64,000 nt of DNA from Megaleporinus macrocephalus. Its lineage: Eukaryota > Chordata > Actinopteri > Characiformes > Anostomidae. Within the stretch, counting starts at the first letter, position 1; every line of letters begins with the position of its first letter. Shown here in pieces: positions 34,313-44,948 of this stretch. The DNA is taken from positions 3,557,115-3,621,114 of the forward strand of contig CM038719.1 in assembly GCA_021613375.1 (NCBI GenBank), read 5' to 3'. The translations under genes were made by a program, and so were the position numbers. The notes under the pieces were generated by a model. That model was not told the DNA's origin, did no database searches, and worked only from the letters and a program-made list of their open reading frames with translations.

Positions 34313-35422
34313 CATTAGTCCAGTGGTGTAGTGGTTAGTACGGTGGTGTAGTGGTTAGTATGGTGGTGTAGTGGTTAGTACGGTGGTGTAGTGGTTAGTA
34401 TGGTGGTGTAGTGGTCAGTATGGTGGTGTAGTGGTTAGTATGGTGGTATAGTGGTTAGTATGGTGGTGTAGTGGTTAGTATGGTGGTGTAGTGGTTAGTA
34501 CGGTGGTGCAGTGGTTAGTACGGTGGTGTAGTGGTTAGTACGGTGGTGTAGTGGTTAGTACGGTGGTGTAGTGGTTAGTACGGTGGTGTAGTGGTTAGTA
34601 TGGTGGTGTAGTGGTTAGTTTGGTGGTGTAGTGGTTAGTACGGTGGTGTAGTGGTTAGTATGGTGGTGTAGTGGTTAGTACGGTGGTGTAGTGGCTAGTA
34701 CGGTGGTGTAGTGGTCAGTATGGTGGTATAGTGGTTAGTATGGTGGTGTAGTGGTTAGTACGGTGGTGTAGTGGTTAGTACGGTGGTGTAGTGGTTAGTA
34801 TGGTGGTGTAGTGGTTAGTATGGTGGTGTAGTGGTTAGTATGGTGGTGTAGTGGTCAGTATGGTGGTGTAGTGGTTAGTACGGTGGTGTAGTAGTTAGTA
34901 CGGTGGTGTAGTGGTCAGTATGGTGGTATAGTGGTTAGTATGGTGGTGTAGTGGTTAGTACGGTGGTGTAGTGGTTAGTACGGTGGTGTAGTGGTTAGTA
35001 CGGTGGTGTAGTGGTTAGTTTGGTGGTGTAGTGGTTAGTACGGTGGTGTAGTGGTTAGTATGGTGGTGTAGTGGTTAGTATGGTGGTGTAGTGGTTAGTA
35101 CGGTGGTGTAGTGGCTAGTACGGTGGTGTAGTGGTCAGTATGGTGGTATAGTGGTTAGTATGGTGGTGTAGTGGTTAGTACGGTGGTGTAGTGGTTAGTA
35201 CGGTGGTGTAGTGGTTAGTAAGGTGGTGTAGTGGTTAGTACGGTGGTGTAGAGGTTAGTACGGTGGTGTAGTGGTTAGTATGGTGGTGTAGTGGTTAGTA
35301 CGGTGGTGTAGTGGTTAGTACGGTGGTGTAGTGGTTAGTATGGTGGTGTAGTGGTTAGTACGGTGGTGTAGTGGTTAGTATGGTGGTGTAGTGGTTAGTA
35401 CGGTGGTGTAGTGGTTAGTCCA
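34313..35422. repeat. 20-bp minisatellite with tRNA A-box-like unit (copy A)
   Basis: About 55 units of GGTGGTGTAGTGGTTAGTAC (or ..TAT) run in strict 20-bp register. The same unit forms the array at 50998-53560. Each unit contains TGGTGTAGTGG, which fits the Pol III A-box consensus TRGYNNARNNG. No B box (GGTTCGANTCC) was seen in the array. Confidence 0.97.
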
Positions 35423-35960
35423 TGATCAATGTTCTGTAGTTCTGTAATATTTTAAGTAAGATTTATTTTATTTATTGTGTCCGAGGTTGTGTGGATACTA
35501 AACACTCAAGTCCCGAAAGAGCTTGACTGCTTTACCGGCCCGGCAGTGACCACCGTGTCCAGTCTAGTATGTCCGGTGTCAGTAGGAGATTTCCGAGTGT
35601 TTATAAAGCTATGAACAATCCTCAGAGTTAATTAAGGTCTGAGATCTTGACGAATGTATGAGGGATCTAATTTGCATGATGCTCAGTGATCTTGAAGGCG
35701 AGACGCTCTGAGACGGAGACGCTGTAGACTTTGTTTTGTTGGGACGCCCCGCTGGAGAAAGTGGAGTTGTTGTGTTTCTGGATTCTCTTTATGCTGCAGT
35801 TTAGCAGGAAATCGATTCTTTACATCCCCCTTTTTCTCATTTCAGGCGGATTTATTTCCACATGTCTGCACTTTGAAGGCTGTCTGTGTGCGAGCGAACC
35901 GAAATCAGCCGCCCGCAGCCTGACCGGCTTCACACAAACGCCTCAGTGATTCATAGCATC
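35423..35960. other. complex segment, candidate conserved noncoding element
   Basis: Non-repetitive sequence includes GAGTTAATTAAGGTCTGAGA and GGATCTAATTTGCATGATGC at about 35620-35690, with an ATTTGCAT octamer and homeodomain-like cores. The open frame at 35731-35949 has no recognisable domain. A regulatory role is inference. Confidence 0.3.
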
Positions 35961-36500
35961 TACTCACACTGCTCCACTGACCATACAGGACCTCCACTCA
36001 CTGTCCACTGTATCAGCTCCACTGACCATACAGGACCTCCACTCACTGTCCACTGTATTAGCTCCACTGACCATACAGGACCTCCACTCACTGTCCACTG
36101 TATCAGCTCCACTGACCATACAGGACCTCCACTCACTGTCCACTGTATCAGCTCCACTGACCATACAGGACCTCCACTCACTGTCCACTGTATCAGCTCC
36201 ACTGACCATACAGGACCTCCACTCACTGTCCACTGTATCAGCTCCACTGACCATACAGGACCTCCACTCACTGTCCACTGTATCAGCTCCACTGACCATA
36301 CAGGAGCTCCACTTACAGACTGTAGTTCATCTGATTCTCTGAATACTTTATTACTCTGTTCTTTAATGATCAGGACCCCCACAGGACCACCACAGAGCAG
36401 ATACTATTAGGGAGGTGGATCATTCTCAGCACTGCAGTGACACTGACGTGGTGGTGTGTTAGTGTGTGTTGTGCTGGTGTGAGTGGATCAGAGAGTGACT
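35960..36500. repeat. dispersed family D1 with internal 45-bp array (copy A)
   Basis: About 7.5 units of 45 bp (GCTCCACTGACCATACAGGA, CCTCCACTCACTGTCCACTG, TATCA) run from 35968 to 36312. They are followed by GATCAGGACCCCCACAGGAC, ACCACAGAGCAG and GTGGTGTGTTAGTGTGTGTT. Array and flank recur in opposite orientation at 58280-58880. The 15-codon period leaves several frames open on both strands. Confidence 0.93.
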
Positions 36501-37470
36501 CACTATCACCTCTTCAGCTACAAAGTGGTACTACAGTGACTCACTATCACCTATTCAGGTGCAAAGTGGTTTTAGCAGACTGACTGTTTAGCATAGTTGT
36601 CTCTGAAACATAATACATATACGTCTCTGCCACTGTTAAAACTTAGTTCTTCATGTTGTTGATCATTTTAAAAAATACATATTGCTCCTTTAATTTCTAA
36701 ACTCCTGGTTTCAGCTGTTGCACAGTTTAGAATATGAAAATTTTATTACTTGCTTAACTCTAAGTACACTTCGTGTTGGATTCTGCAGCGTTTACAGAAA
36801 GAGACCTAAGCAAATCTGAAATGACCAGCATGCCGCAAGCGTGGCACATCCAGGCCCACTTAAAGGTTAAGGCTTACAGGTAAACCAGTTCCACAACCCA
36901 AAAATCTTCCGAGCGAGTCACTCAGATGCTTGTAATGCACTACTTCAGACCCCTGCGGGCTTCTAAATGCGTTTCCGTGCGAGCGGTGGGACAGTGTCCT
37001 CATCCCGAGCTGCTGGAAAAGACCCCATTTCCAAATCTGTGTCACTGCACAAAAGCAGGCTCCTCTGAGAGGCTGGACAGGAGCCGTTTTAGGCCTCCGC
37101 GCTTGATGGCTGTGAACAAAGCCCGCGTTCAGGCTGCAGGCGTTCAACTGGACACTTTCATTTGGAGCGAGCTCACTGCAGGAGCAACTTCTGTTTAGCA
37201 ACAGATAAAGAGAAACATCATCCTTCAGTCCAAAAGGCAAAGCAACAACATCAAAGGAGAAGTCCACAGAGTTTAAAAATTTCTTTATAATTAAATAAAG
37301 GCGTTCAGAGTCGTTCAGTGTGAGATGTTCTGTTCTGGAGAAAGCTTCCTCCCCCTGAGAGATTTATCATCAGCGTTATTCACCATCATCAGCGTTATTC
37401 ACCATCATCAACCAACTTTGTAGGTGGGTTTGATAGTAAAAAAAATTTGTGTAGGCATGGAGACCCCTGG
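36500..37470. other. spacer without recognised gene; complex part at 36840-37260
   Basis: Bases 36840-37260 are complex and moderately GC-rich, with overlapping open frames on both strands (36926-37198 +, 36860-37267 -). Neither shows domain similarity, splice signals or homopolymer-free conservation I can judge. It could be a conserved noncoding element or an old exon; I cannot tell. Confidence 0.25.
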
Positions 37471-39728
37471 TTCCCATCACCACCACTGTAAACATCATCA
37501 CCACCACTGTAAACACCATCACCACCACTGTAAACACCATCGCCACCACTGTAAACACCATCACCACCACTGTAAATACCATCACCACCACTGTAAACAC
37601 CATCACCACCACTGTAAATACCATCACCACCACTGTAAACACCATCACCACCACTGTAATCACCATCACCACCACTGTAAACCGTATCACCACCACTATA
37701 AATACCATCATCACCACTGTAAACACCATCACCACCACTGTAAACACCATCACCACCACTGTAAATACCATCATCACCACTGTAAACAGTATTACGACCA
37801 CTGTAATTACCATCACCACCACTGTAAACACCATCACCACCACTGTAAACACCATCACCAACACTGTAAACATCATCACCACCACTGTAAACCCCATCAC
37901 CACCACTGTAAACACTATCACCACCACTGTAAATACCATCATCACCACTGTAAACACCATCACCACCACTGTAAACCGTATCACCACCACTGTAAATACC
38001 ATCATCACCACTGTAAACACCATCACCACCACTGTAAACCGTATCACCACCACTGTAAACAGTATCACCACCACTGTAAACAGTATTACGACCACTGTAA
38101 ACACCACCACCACTGTAAACACCATCACCACCACTGTAAACACCATCACCAACACTGTAAACACCATCACCACCACTGTAAACCGTATCACCACCACTGT
38201 AAATACCATCATCACCACTGTAAACAGTATTACCACCACTGTAAACCGTATCACCACCACTGTAAACAGTATCACCACCACTGTAAACAGTATTACGACC
38301 ACTGTAAACAGTATTACGACCACTGTAAACACCATCACCACCACTGTAAACACCATCACCACCACTGTAAACACCATCACCACCACTGTAAATACCATCA
38401 TCACCACTGTAAACAGTATTACGACCACTGTAATTACCATCACCACCACTGTAAACACCATCACCACCACTGTAAACACCATCACCAACACTGTAAACAT
38501 CATCACCACCACTGTAAACCCCATCACCACCACTGTAAACACCATCACCACCACTGTAAATACCATCATCACCACTGTAAACACCATCACCACCACTGTA
38601 AACCGTATCACCACCACTGTAAATACCATCATCACCACTGTAAACACCATCACCACCACTGTAAACCGTATCACCACCACTGTAAACAGTATCACCACCA
38701 CTGTAAACAGTATTACGACCACTGTAAACACCACCACCACTGTAAACACCATCACCACCACTGTAAACACCATCACCAACACTGTAAACACCATCACCAC
38801 CACTGTAAACCGTATCACCACCACTGTAAATACCATCATCACCACTGTAAACAGTATTACCACCACTGTAAACCGTATCACCACCACTGTAAACAGTATC
38901 ACCACCACTGTAAACAGTATTACGACCACTGTAAACAGTATTACGACCACTGTAAACACCATCACCACCACTGTAAACACCATCACCAACACTGTAAACC
39001 GTATCACCACCACTGTAAATACCATCATCACCAATGTAAACAGTATTGCCACCACTGTAAATATCCTCACCACCACTGTAAACACCATCACCACCACAAT
39101 AAACACCATCATCACCACTGTAAAAATCATCACCACCACTGTAAACATCATCACCACCACTGTAAACACCATCACCACCACTGTAAACCGCATCACCACC
39201 ACTGTAAATACCATCACCACCACTGTAAACACCATCACCACTACTGTAAATACCATCACCACCACTGTAAACACCATCACCACCACTGTAAACAGTATCA
39301 CCACCACTGTAAATACCATCACCACCACTGTAAACATCATCACCACCACTGTAAACACCATCACCACCACCACTGTAAACAGTATCACCACCACTGTAAA
39401 CACCATCACCACCTCTGTAAATACCATCACCAACACTGTAAATATCATCACCACCTCTGTAAATACCATCACCACCACTGTAAACACCATCACCACCACT
39501 GTAAATACCATCATCACCACTGTAAACACCATCACCACCACTGTAAATACCATCATCACCACTGTAAACACCATCACCACCACTGTAAATACCATCACCA
39601 CCACTGTAAACATCATCACCACCACTGTAAACACCATCACCACCACCACTGTAAACACCATCACCACTGTAAACACCATCACCACCACTGTAAACACCAT
39701 CACCACTGTAAACAGTATCACCACCACT
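37470..39728. repeat. 21-bp minisatellite, about 107 units
   Basis: The unit is ACCATCACCACCACTGTAAAC with variants ATACC, AGTATTACG, CCGTATC and an 18-bp form. A block of about 627 bp is repeated within it: AAACAGTATTACGACCACTG followed by TAATTACC occurs at 37784 and at 38411, with the same variant order afterwards. Because the period is 7 codons and stop words are absent, frames of about 785 codons are open on both strands (HHHHCK, VVMVFT, GDGVYS repeats). They have no start context, splice sites or domain and are not called as genes. Confidence 0.98.
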
Positions 39729-39729
39729 C

Positions 39730-40310
39730 AACCATTTCACACCAAACTCACTCTGCATCACTCAGTTTACACCTCCACCAGTGATTTACTGGTGTGAAAA
39801 TTCAAGTGAAAACTGTTCACAGTGGAGGTGAATGGAACCAGACGTCCACCTCTGAGAGCTTCCTCTCAGTGAGATAGCAGTGAATGGTCAGTAATACGTC
39901 TGATGACGTCTGATACTGTTGTGTGATGGTTTTGGTCTGGAGGGACGCCGAGAGACTAGAGGTCAGCGTTTTCACATGGGCTACAAGTCGCTGAGGAAGC
40001 TTAAAGCACGGTCCGGCCGCTGGACCTTCAGAACGGGTGGGGATTGAACTCGGGGCTGCTGGGGTTAAACTGATTCATAACTGCGGCGTGTCGGGGGGCT
40101 CTGGAGTTTGATGAACTCCGGGCGCCGGCCGCGGGGGAGTAGGTTCTATTGTAGTAAAGAATGGAATTTCAGAGCGTGCGGCGCTGCGGACTGAAGGCAG
40201 GGTTGCCGGCGGCGAGCTGCTGCTCTGGTTTGACAGCAGGTGGGACCGCCGGGGGGCCAGACTGAGTAATTACTCACGTCCTAACGGCGAGAAGCAACAA
40301 GGACAAGAAA
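39730..40310. other. GC-rich, CpG-bearing segment
   Basis: Bases about 39990-40260 contain many CpG words (GGTCCGGCCGCTGG, GGGCGCCGGCCGCGGGGGAG, GTGCGGCGCTGCGG), unlike the AT-rich surroundings. It could be a small CpG island, for instance an upstream promoter for med25 4 kb away, or a transposon remnant. No transcript feature can be proved from sequence. Confidence 0.25.
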
Positions 40311-40399
40311 CAGGTTGTACTCAGACCCAGAAACACCATTCTGTACACTAACCCAGCTACCATCACTTCAGCTGATACTAGAGCAGCGCATGCAGATAT

Positions 40400-40800
40400 G
40401 TTCCTTAATGGACCCCCACAGGACCACCACAGAGCAGCTACTATTAGGGAGGTGGGTCATTCTCAGCACTGCAGTGACACTGACGTGGTGGTGGTGTGTT
40501 AGTGTGTGTTGTGCTGGCGTGAGTGGATTAGACACAGCAGTTCTGCTGCTGGAGTGTTTAAACACTGTGTCCACTCACTGTCCACTCTATTAGACACTCC
40601 TACTACTTGCTGGTCCACCTTGTAGATGTAAAGTCAGAGACAGTAGCTCATCTGCTGCTGCACAGTTTGTGTTCCTCTAGTTCTTCATCAGTGGACACAG
40701 GACGCCGCCCACAGGACACTGCTGTCTGGATAGTTTTGGTTGGTGGACGATTCTCAGTCCAGCAGCAGCACTGCTGTGTCTGATCCACTCACATCAGCAC
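40400..40800. repeat. dispersed family D1, near-complete copy without 45-bp array
   Basis: This runs from TGGACCCCCACAGGACCACC through GCACTGCAGTGACACTGACG and TCTATTAGACACTCCTACTA to CTGCTGTGTCTGATCCACTC. It joins parts that appear separately at 30324-30515, 36380-36490 and 58075-58290, so it serves as a reference copy. Confidence 0.88.
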
Positions 40801-40844
40801 ATCAATGCCTAACCACATCCAGTATCAGTACCTGCAGTACTGAT

Positions 40845-41632
40845 ACTGCAATGTTCCAACATCAGTACCTGACTTCAATAACACTCAATCAAATTCTCAC
40901 AGCAGTGTTCAATATCAGTACCTGACCTCACTAACACTCAATCAAATCCTCACAGCAATGTTCAATCTCAGTACCTGACCTCACTAACACTCAATCAAAT
41001 CCTCACAGCAATGTTCAACATCAGTACCTGACCTCACTAACAAACACTCAATCACATCCTCACAGCAATGTTTAACATCAGTACCTGACCTCACTAACAC
41101 TCAATCAAATCCTCACAGCAATGTTCAATATCAGTACCTGACCTCACTAACACTCAATCAAATCCTCACAGCAATGTTCAATATCAGTACCTGACCTCAC
41201 TAACAAACACTCAATCACATCCTCACAGCAATGTTTAACATCAGTACCTGACCTCACTAACACTCAATCAAATCCTCACAGCAATGTTTAACATCAGTAC
41301 CTGACCTCACTAACACTCAATCAAATCCTCACAGCAATGTTCAATATCAGTACCTGACCTCACTAACACTCAATCAAATCCTCACAGCAATGTTCAATAT
41401 CAGTACCTGACCTCACTAACACTCAATCAAATCCTCACAGCAATGTTCAATATCAGTACCTGACCTCACTAACAAACACTCAATCACATCCTCACAGCAA
41501 TGTTTAACATCAGTACCTGACCTCACTAACACTCAATCAAATCCTCACAGCAATGTTCAATATCAGTACCTGACCTCACTAACACTCAATCAAACCCTCA
41601 CAGCAATGTTCAACATCAGTACCTGACCTCAA
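40845..41632. repeat. 53-bp minisatellite
   Basis: About 14 units contain GTTCAATATCAGTACCTGAC, CTCACTAACACTCAATCAAA and TCCTCACAGCAAT. A 57-bp variant carries an extra AACA (CTAACAAACACTCAATCAC). Confidence 0.96.
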
Positions 41633-41989
41633 TAATTAATTAGGCCTGTGTTATCATCTAAGCATAAACTGCGAGAACCTCAAATGAAGGTTTGAAGCAT
41701 TTCTGCAAACATGAAAGTGTCATGTGAGTCTGCTGACCTCTGCTGGTCACTGAGGTAATTACACTCATACCGTGTACAGAACCTTTCTCATTAACATCAA
41801 CAGGTCTGATTAATAAACCTCATACAAAACTGTATTACAAGCCTATATGTGGATATAAGCCTGAACTGTATTCAGCATATTTAATTAGTTATTTTCATGA
41901 ATTTTAATATTTTTGCTTAAATTTGTTTGTGATTAAAGAAATCTATTTTTTCCTTTAACAAGCGTATCCATAATAGGGTGACCAGCTAA

Positions 41990-42370
41990 ACCAGCACCAA
42001 AACATCATAAACCATCACAAACCATTTTGAACCATCATAAACCTTAACAAACCATTATAAACCTTTACAAACCATTATAAACCCTCCTAAACCTTTATAA
42101 ACCACTATAAACCATCATAAACCTTTATAAACCATTATAAACCATCATAAACCTCTACAAACCATTATACACCCTCCTAAACATTTATAAACCATTATAA
42201 ACCATCATAAACCTCTACAAACCATTATAAACCATCCTTAACCTTTATAAATCATTTTAAACCATCATAAACCTCTACAAACCATTATAAACCATCATAA
42301 ACCTCTACAAACCATTATAAACCATCATAAACCTTTGTAAACCATTATAAACCATTTTAAACCTCTATGA
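41990..42370. repeat. AAACCATTATAAACC short tandem repeat
   Basis: Units of about 14-15 bp (AAACCATTATAAACC, ATCATAAACCTCTACA) pair into units of about 29-30 bp. The sequence before it (41640-41985) is AT-rich with nothing recognised. Confidence 0.9.
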
Positions 42371-42422
42371 ACTGGGATATAAAAAGTGACCTTGCTTGTA
42401 AAATACATATTTTGACGTATTG

Positions 42423-42476
42423 GAACAACAACAACAACAACAACAAAACAACAACAATAATAATAATAATAAAGAA

Positions 42477-42509
<33 letters not shown>

Positions 42510-42515
42510 GAAAAA
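42423..42515. repeat. (CAA)n and (AAT)n microsatellites
   Basis: CAACAA runs are followed by two AAT/ATA runs separated by AAGAAA. Confidence 0.96.
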
Positions 42516-42539
42516 AAAATAATATTTTATTTCTTATGT

Positions 42540-43190
42540 AAATAAACATTTGTTTGATTTTTAGCGAATCGCTCGGTTATCTACTATCTGTTCCTGGCGG
42601 GTTCTCTCTTCCAGTCCACTGTGTCGATGGTCGAGTGGTAAATCTGGATGTTTGCTGTCTTCGTGCTGCGGAACAGAAACAGAAACTGAACAATCTGAGA
42701 AAAACATGAAGAGTGTGAATTAAATTCCTTTCCGAAGCCCAAGATTCGATTAATCTGCTGCTGTCCGGTGTGTTCTGAATTAAAGGCCAGGGTAAGCTGC
42801 TGGTTGTTCTCAGTATTCAGAGCTAAACTGCTGTGCTAAGCTAACTAGCTAACAGTGTAACGGGCGGAACTGATTTTCAGTAGATTTTCAGTAGATTTGT
42901 GTTTGTAGATTTACTGCCTGTAAATTATATAACGCCACCGTATCAACTTTCATTACACTTTTATTACGTTTAGAAGCAGCACAGCTGCCTGTTTTAGCAT
43001 GGAAGCTAAGTGCTATCTCGGCAAGCCCACTGCTCATAGTTCATTAAAGAACAAACACCTGTTTATTTATATTATTTCACTTTGTACTTCATCCACAACT
43101 GACTTCATGCATTAAAGCCCAGACTCGCTATCAGTTTACTAGAAAAGCTGAACTGCGTGCTGTTCTAAGTTAGCTTCTTATTGAACTTCC
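42540..43190. other. spacer upstream of med25; possible 5' noncoding exon
   Basis: Complex sequence at 42560-42800 ends with a donor-like CCAGGGTAAGC at about 42785-42795. Since med25 shows an acceptor-like TTTTTGTCCAG just before its ATG, an untranslated first exon could lie here. This is speculative; 42830-43190 shows nothing more. Confidence 0.2.
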
Positions 43191-43970
43191 TCGTTTCACC
43201 TTAAAAGGTGCTTGCTTTATGAAGTTACCTTCAGATTCCCAGTTCCACCTTAGACGAATTTCCTGTTTCATTTTAAAAGAATTCCCAGTTCCACCTTAGA
43301 CGAATTCCCTGTTCCACCTTAAATAGTGCTTGCTGTCTTAAGTTAGCTTGGAATTCCCTGTACCACCTTAATCAAATTCCCAGTTCCACCTTAAACAAAT
43401 TTGCTGTTTCACCCTAAAAGAATTCCCAGTTCCACCTTAGACGAATTCCCTGTTCCACTTTAAATGGTGCTTGCTGTCTTAAGTTAGCTTGGAATTCCCT
43501 GTTCCACCTTAATCGAATTCCTAGTTCCACCATAGACGAGTTCCCTGTTCCACCTTAAAAGGTGCTTGCTTTATGAAGTTACCTTCAAATTACCCGTTCC
43601 ACCTTAAACAAATTTCTTGTTCCACCTTAAAAGAATTCCCAGTTCCACCTTCAATGGTGCTTGCTGTCTAAAGTTAGTTTGGAATTCCCAGTTCCACCTT
43701 AAAAGAATTCCCAGTGCCACCTTAAAAGACTTCCCAGTTCCACCTTAAAAGGTGCTGGCTTTATGAAGATATCGTCGCATTCCATTTTTCACCTTAAAAG
43801 CATTCCCTGTTCAACCTTAAATGGTGCTTGCTGTCTAAAGTTAGCTTGGAATTCCCTGTTCCACCTTAAAATAATTCCCAGTTCCACCTTAGACTAATTC
43901 TCTGTTCCACCTTAAAAGGTGCTGGCTTTATGAAGTTAGCTTCAAATTCTTCGTTCCCCCTTAAATTGTG
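43190..43970. repeat. diverged array of the CCACCTTAAA family, forward orientation
   Basis: TTCCACCTTAAA, CAGTTCCACCTTAGACGAAT, GTGCTTGCTTTATGAAGTTA and GTGCTTGCTGTCTTAAGTTA recur every 20-110 bp. It shares the CCACCTTAAA-GGTGC core with the arrays at 4385 and 29200 but has different spacers. Confidence 0.88.
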
Positions 43971-44429
43971 CAATGGTTATAATGTAACTGCTGTAACTTC
44001 AGTCTGTTTTGTCTCAGTGTTGTTAAATGTTACTCACTGTTGAAAATTATTACGTCAGTTCAGTTTATACTAAGTACCCAAGTACCCTCAACAACAGCCC
44101 TCCTCCCACTCGCTCGCCCACTCGCTCCCCACTCACTTTTTAAAACAATAAAACACCTGCAGTCAAAAAATAAAATAACAAAAGTTATAAAAGTTATTTA
44201 TTTATTTTCCTACGTCGTTGGTAAGCTGCCCTTTACATTGTGTGAGAATTTCTTGATGACTGGATCAACAGAAACGCTGTGTTTGATTAGACAGGGACCA
44301 CCACAGTGTACTGAAAAGACCCCCCCCCCCCCTGGTGGCGTGATATGTGTCCCACGCGCAGTTCTGTTCCATCCTCTGTGTAAGATTGGACCTTGCAGCT
44401 TTTTGACTTCCCCCTTTTTGTCCAGAGCC

Positions 44430-44566
44430 ATGGTGACCCACATGGACCCGGCTCCCAAAATCGGGGCCAACCAGGTGTCCGACGTGGTGTTCGTCATAGA
44501 GGGAACGGCGAACCTGGGCCCGTACTTCGAGTCCCTGCGGAAGAACTACATACTGCCCGCCATCGA
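44430..44566 (+). CDS. med25: med25 exon 1 (start of VWA domain)
   Basis: MED25 is a metazoan and plant subunit of the Mediator complex, which links activators to RNA polymerase II in the nucleus. Its N-terminal von Willebrand A domain anchors it to Mediator, and its ACID domain binds activators. The exon opens at an ATG with G at -3 and +4 and reads [15 protein letters not shown], then [20 protein letters not shown], matching vertebrate MED25 almost word for word. The MIDAS position reads EGTAN rather than DxSxS, as in the family. Donor GTGAGT lies at 44567 inside the Glu codon (GA|G). The longer frame starting at 44040 continues upstream without support and is rejected. Confidence 0.97.
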
Positions 44567-44643
44567 GTGAGTAGCGCTGACCCCTAGTGTTCAGACTGTG
44601 TTCTGGGTTTGCCATGTTTTACTCTTGGTGTCCTCCGTCGCAG

Positions 44644-44689
44644 GTACTTCAATGGGGGTCCGCCGGCTGAAACAGACTTTGGAGGAGAT
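44644..44689 (+). CDS. med25: med25 exon 2
   Basis: This 46-nt exon completes the Glu codon and reads YFNGGPPAETDFGGD, identical in sense to the vertebrate protein. The acceptor is GTCGCAG and the donor GTGAGT at 44690. It encodes residues 46-61 of the VWA fold. Confidence 0.96.
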
Positions 44690-44775
44690 GTGAGTTTGAG
44701 ATCATTTGAAATCATTTCTTCACAGACACAGTGGCTGTGATATCAGTACAGGACTGTCTGTTCTCTCCCCCTCAG

Positions 44776-44900
44776 TACGGTGGGACGCAGTACGGCCTGG
44801 TGGTCTTCAACACAGTGGACTGCGCTCCCGAGTCGTATGTCCAGTGCCACGCTCCCACCAGCTCGGCCTTCGAGTTCGTGTCATGGATTGACAGCATCCA
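44776..44900 (+). CDS. med25: med25 exon 3
   Basis: The exon reads [20 protein letters not shown] and ends FVSWIDSI plus two bases of Gln, residues 62-103 of the VWA domain. Acceptor CCCCTCAG and donor GTAAGT flank it. The next intron (44901-47883) carries the 26-bp and 66-bp arrays. Confidence 0.96.
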
Positions 44901-44948
44901 GTAAGTCAGAGGGGTGTGTCTGAAATCGCACCCTGGTTACCGGTCATG

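Noticed and set aside
34313..35422. Possible tRNA gene cluster
   Set aside because: Only the A-box/D-arm part is present. There is no anticodon stem, B box or acceptor pairing in the 20-bp units.
37376..39784. Open frames of about 785 codons on both strands, including a His/Cys-rich one
   Set aside because: The 21-bp tandem period keeps several frames open on both strands. No promoter, splice site or domain is visible, and unit-level variation is nucleotide-driven.
44040..44429. N-terminal extension of med25 from an upstream ATG at 44040
   Set aside because: The extension shows no similarity to MED25, crosses a poly-C run and an AT-rich stretch, and precedes a better ATG in good context that matches known N-termini.
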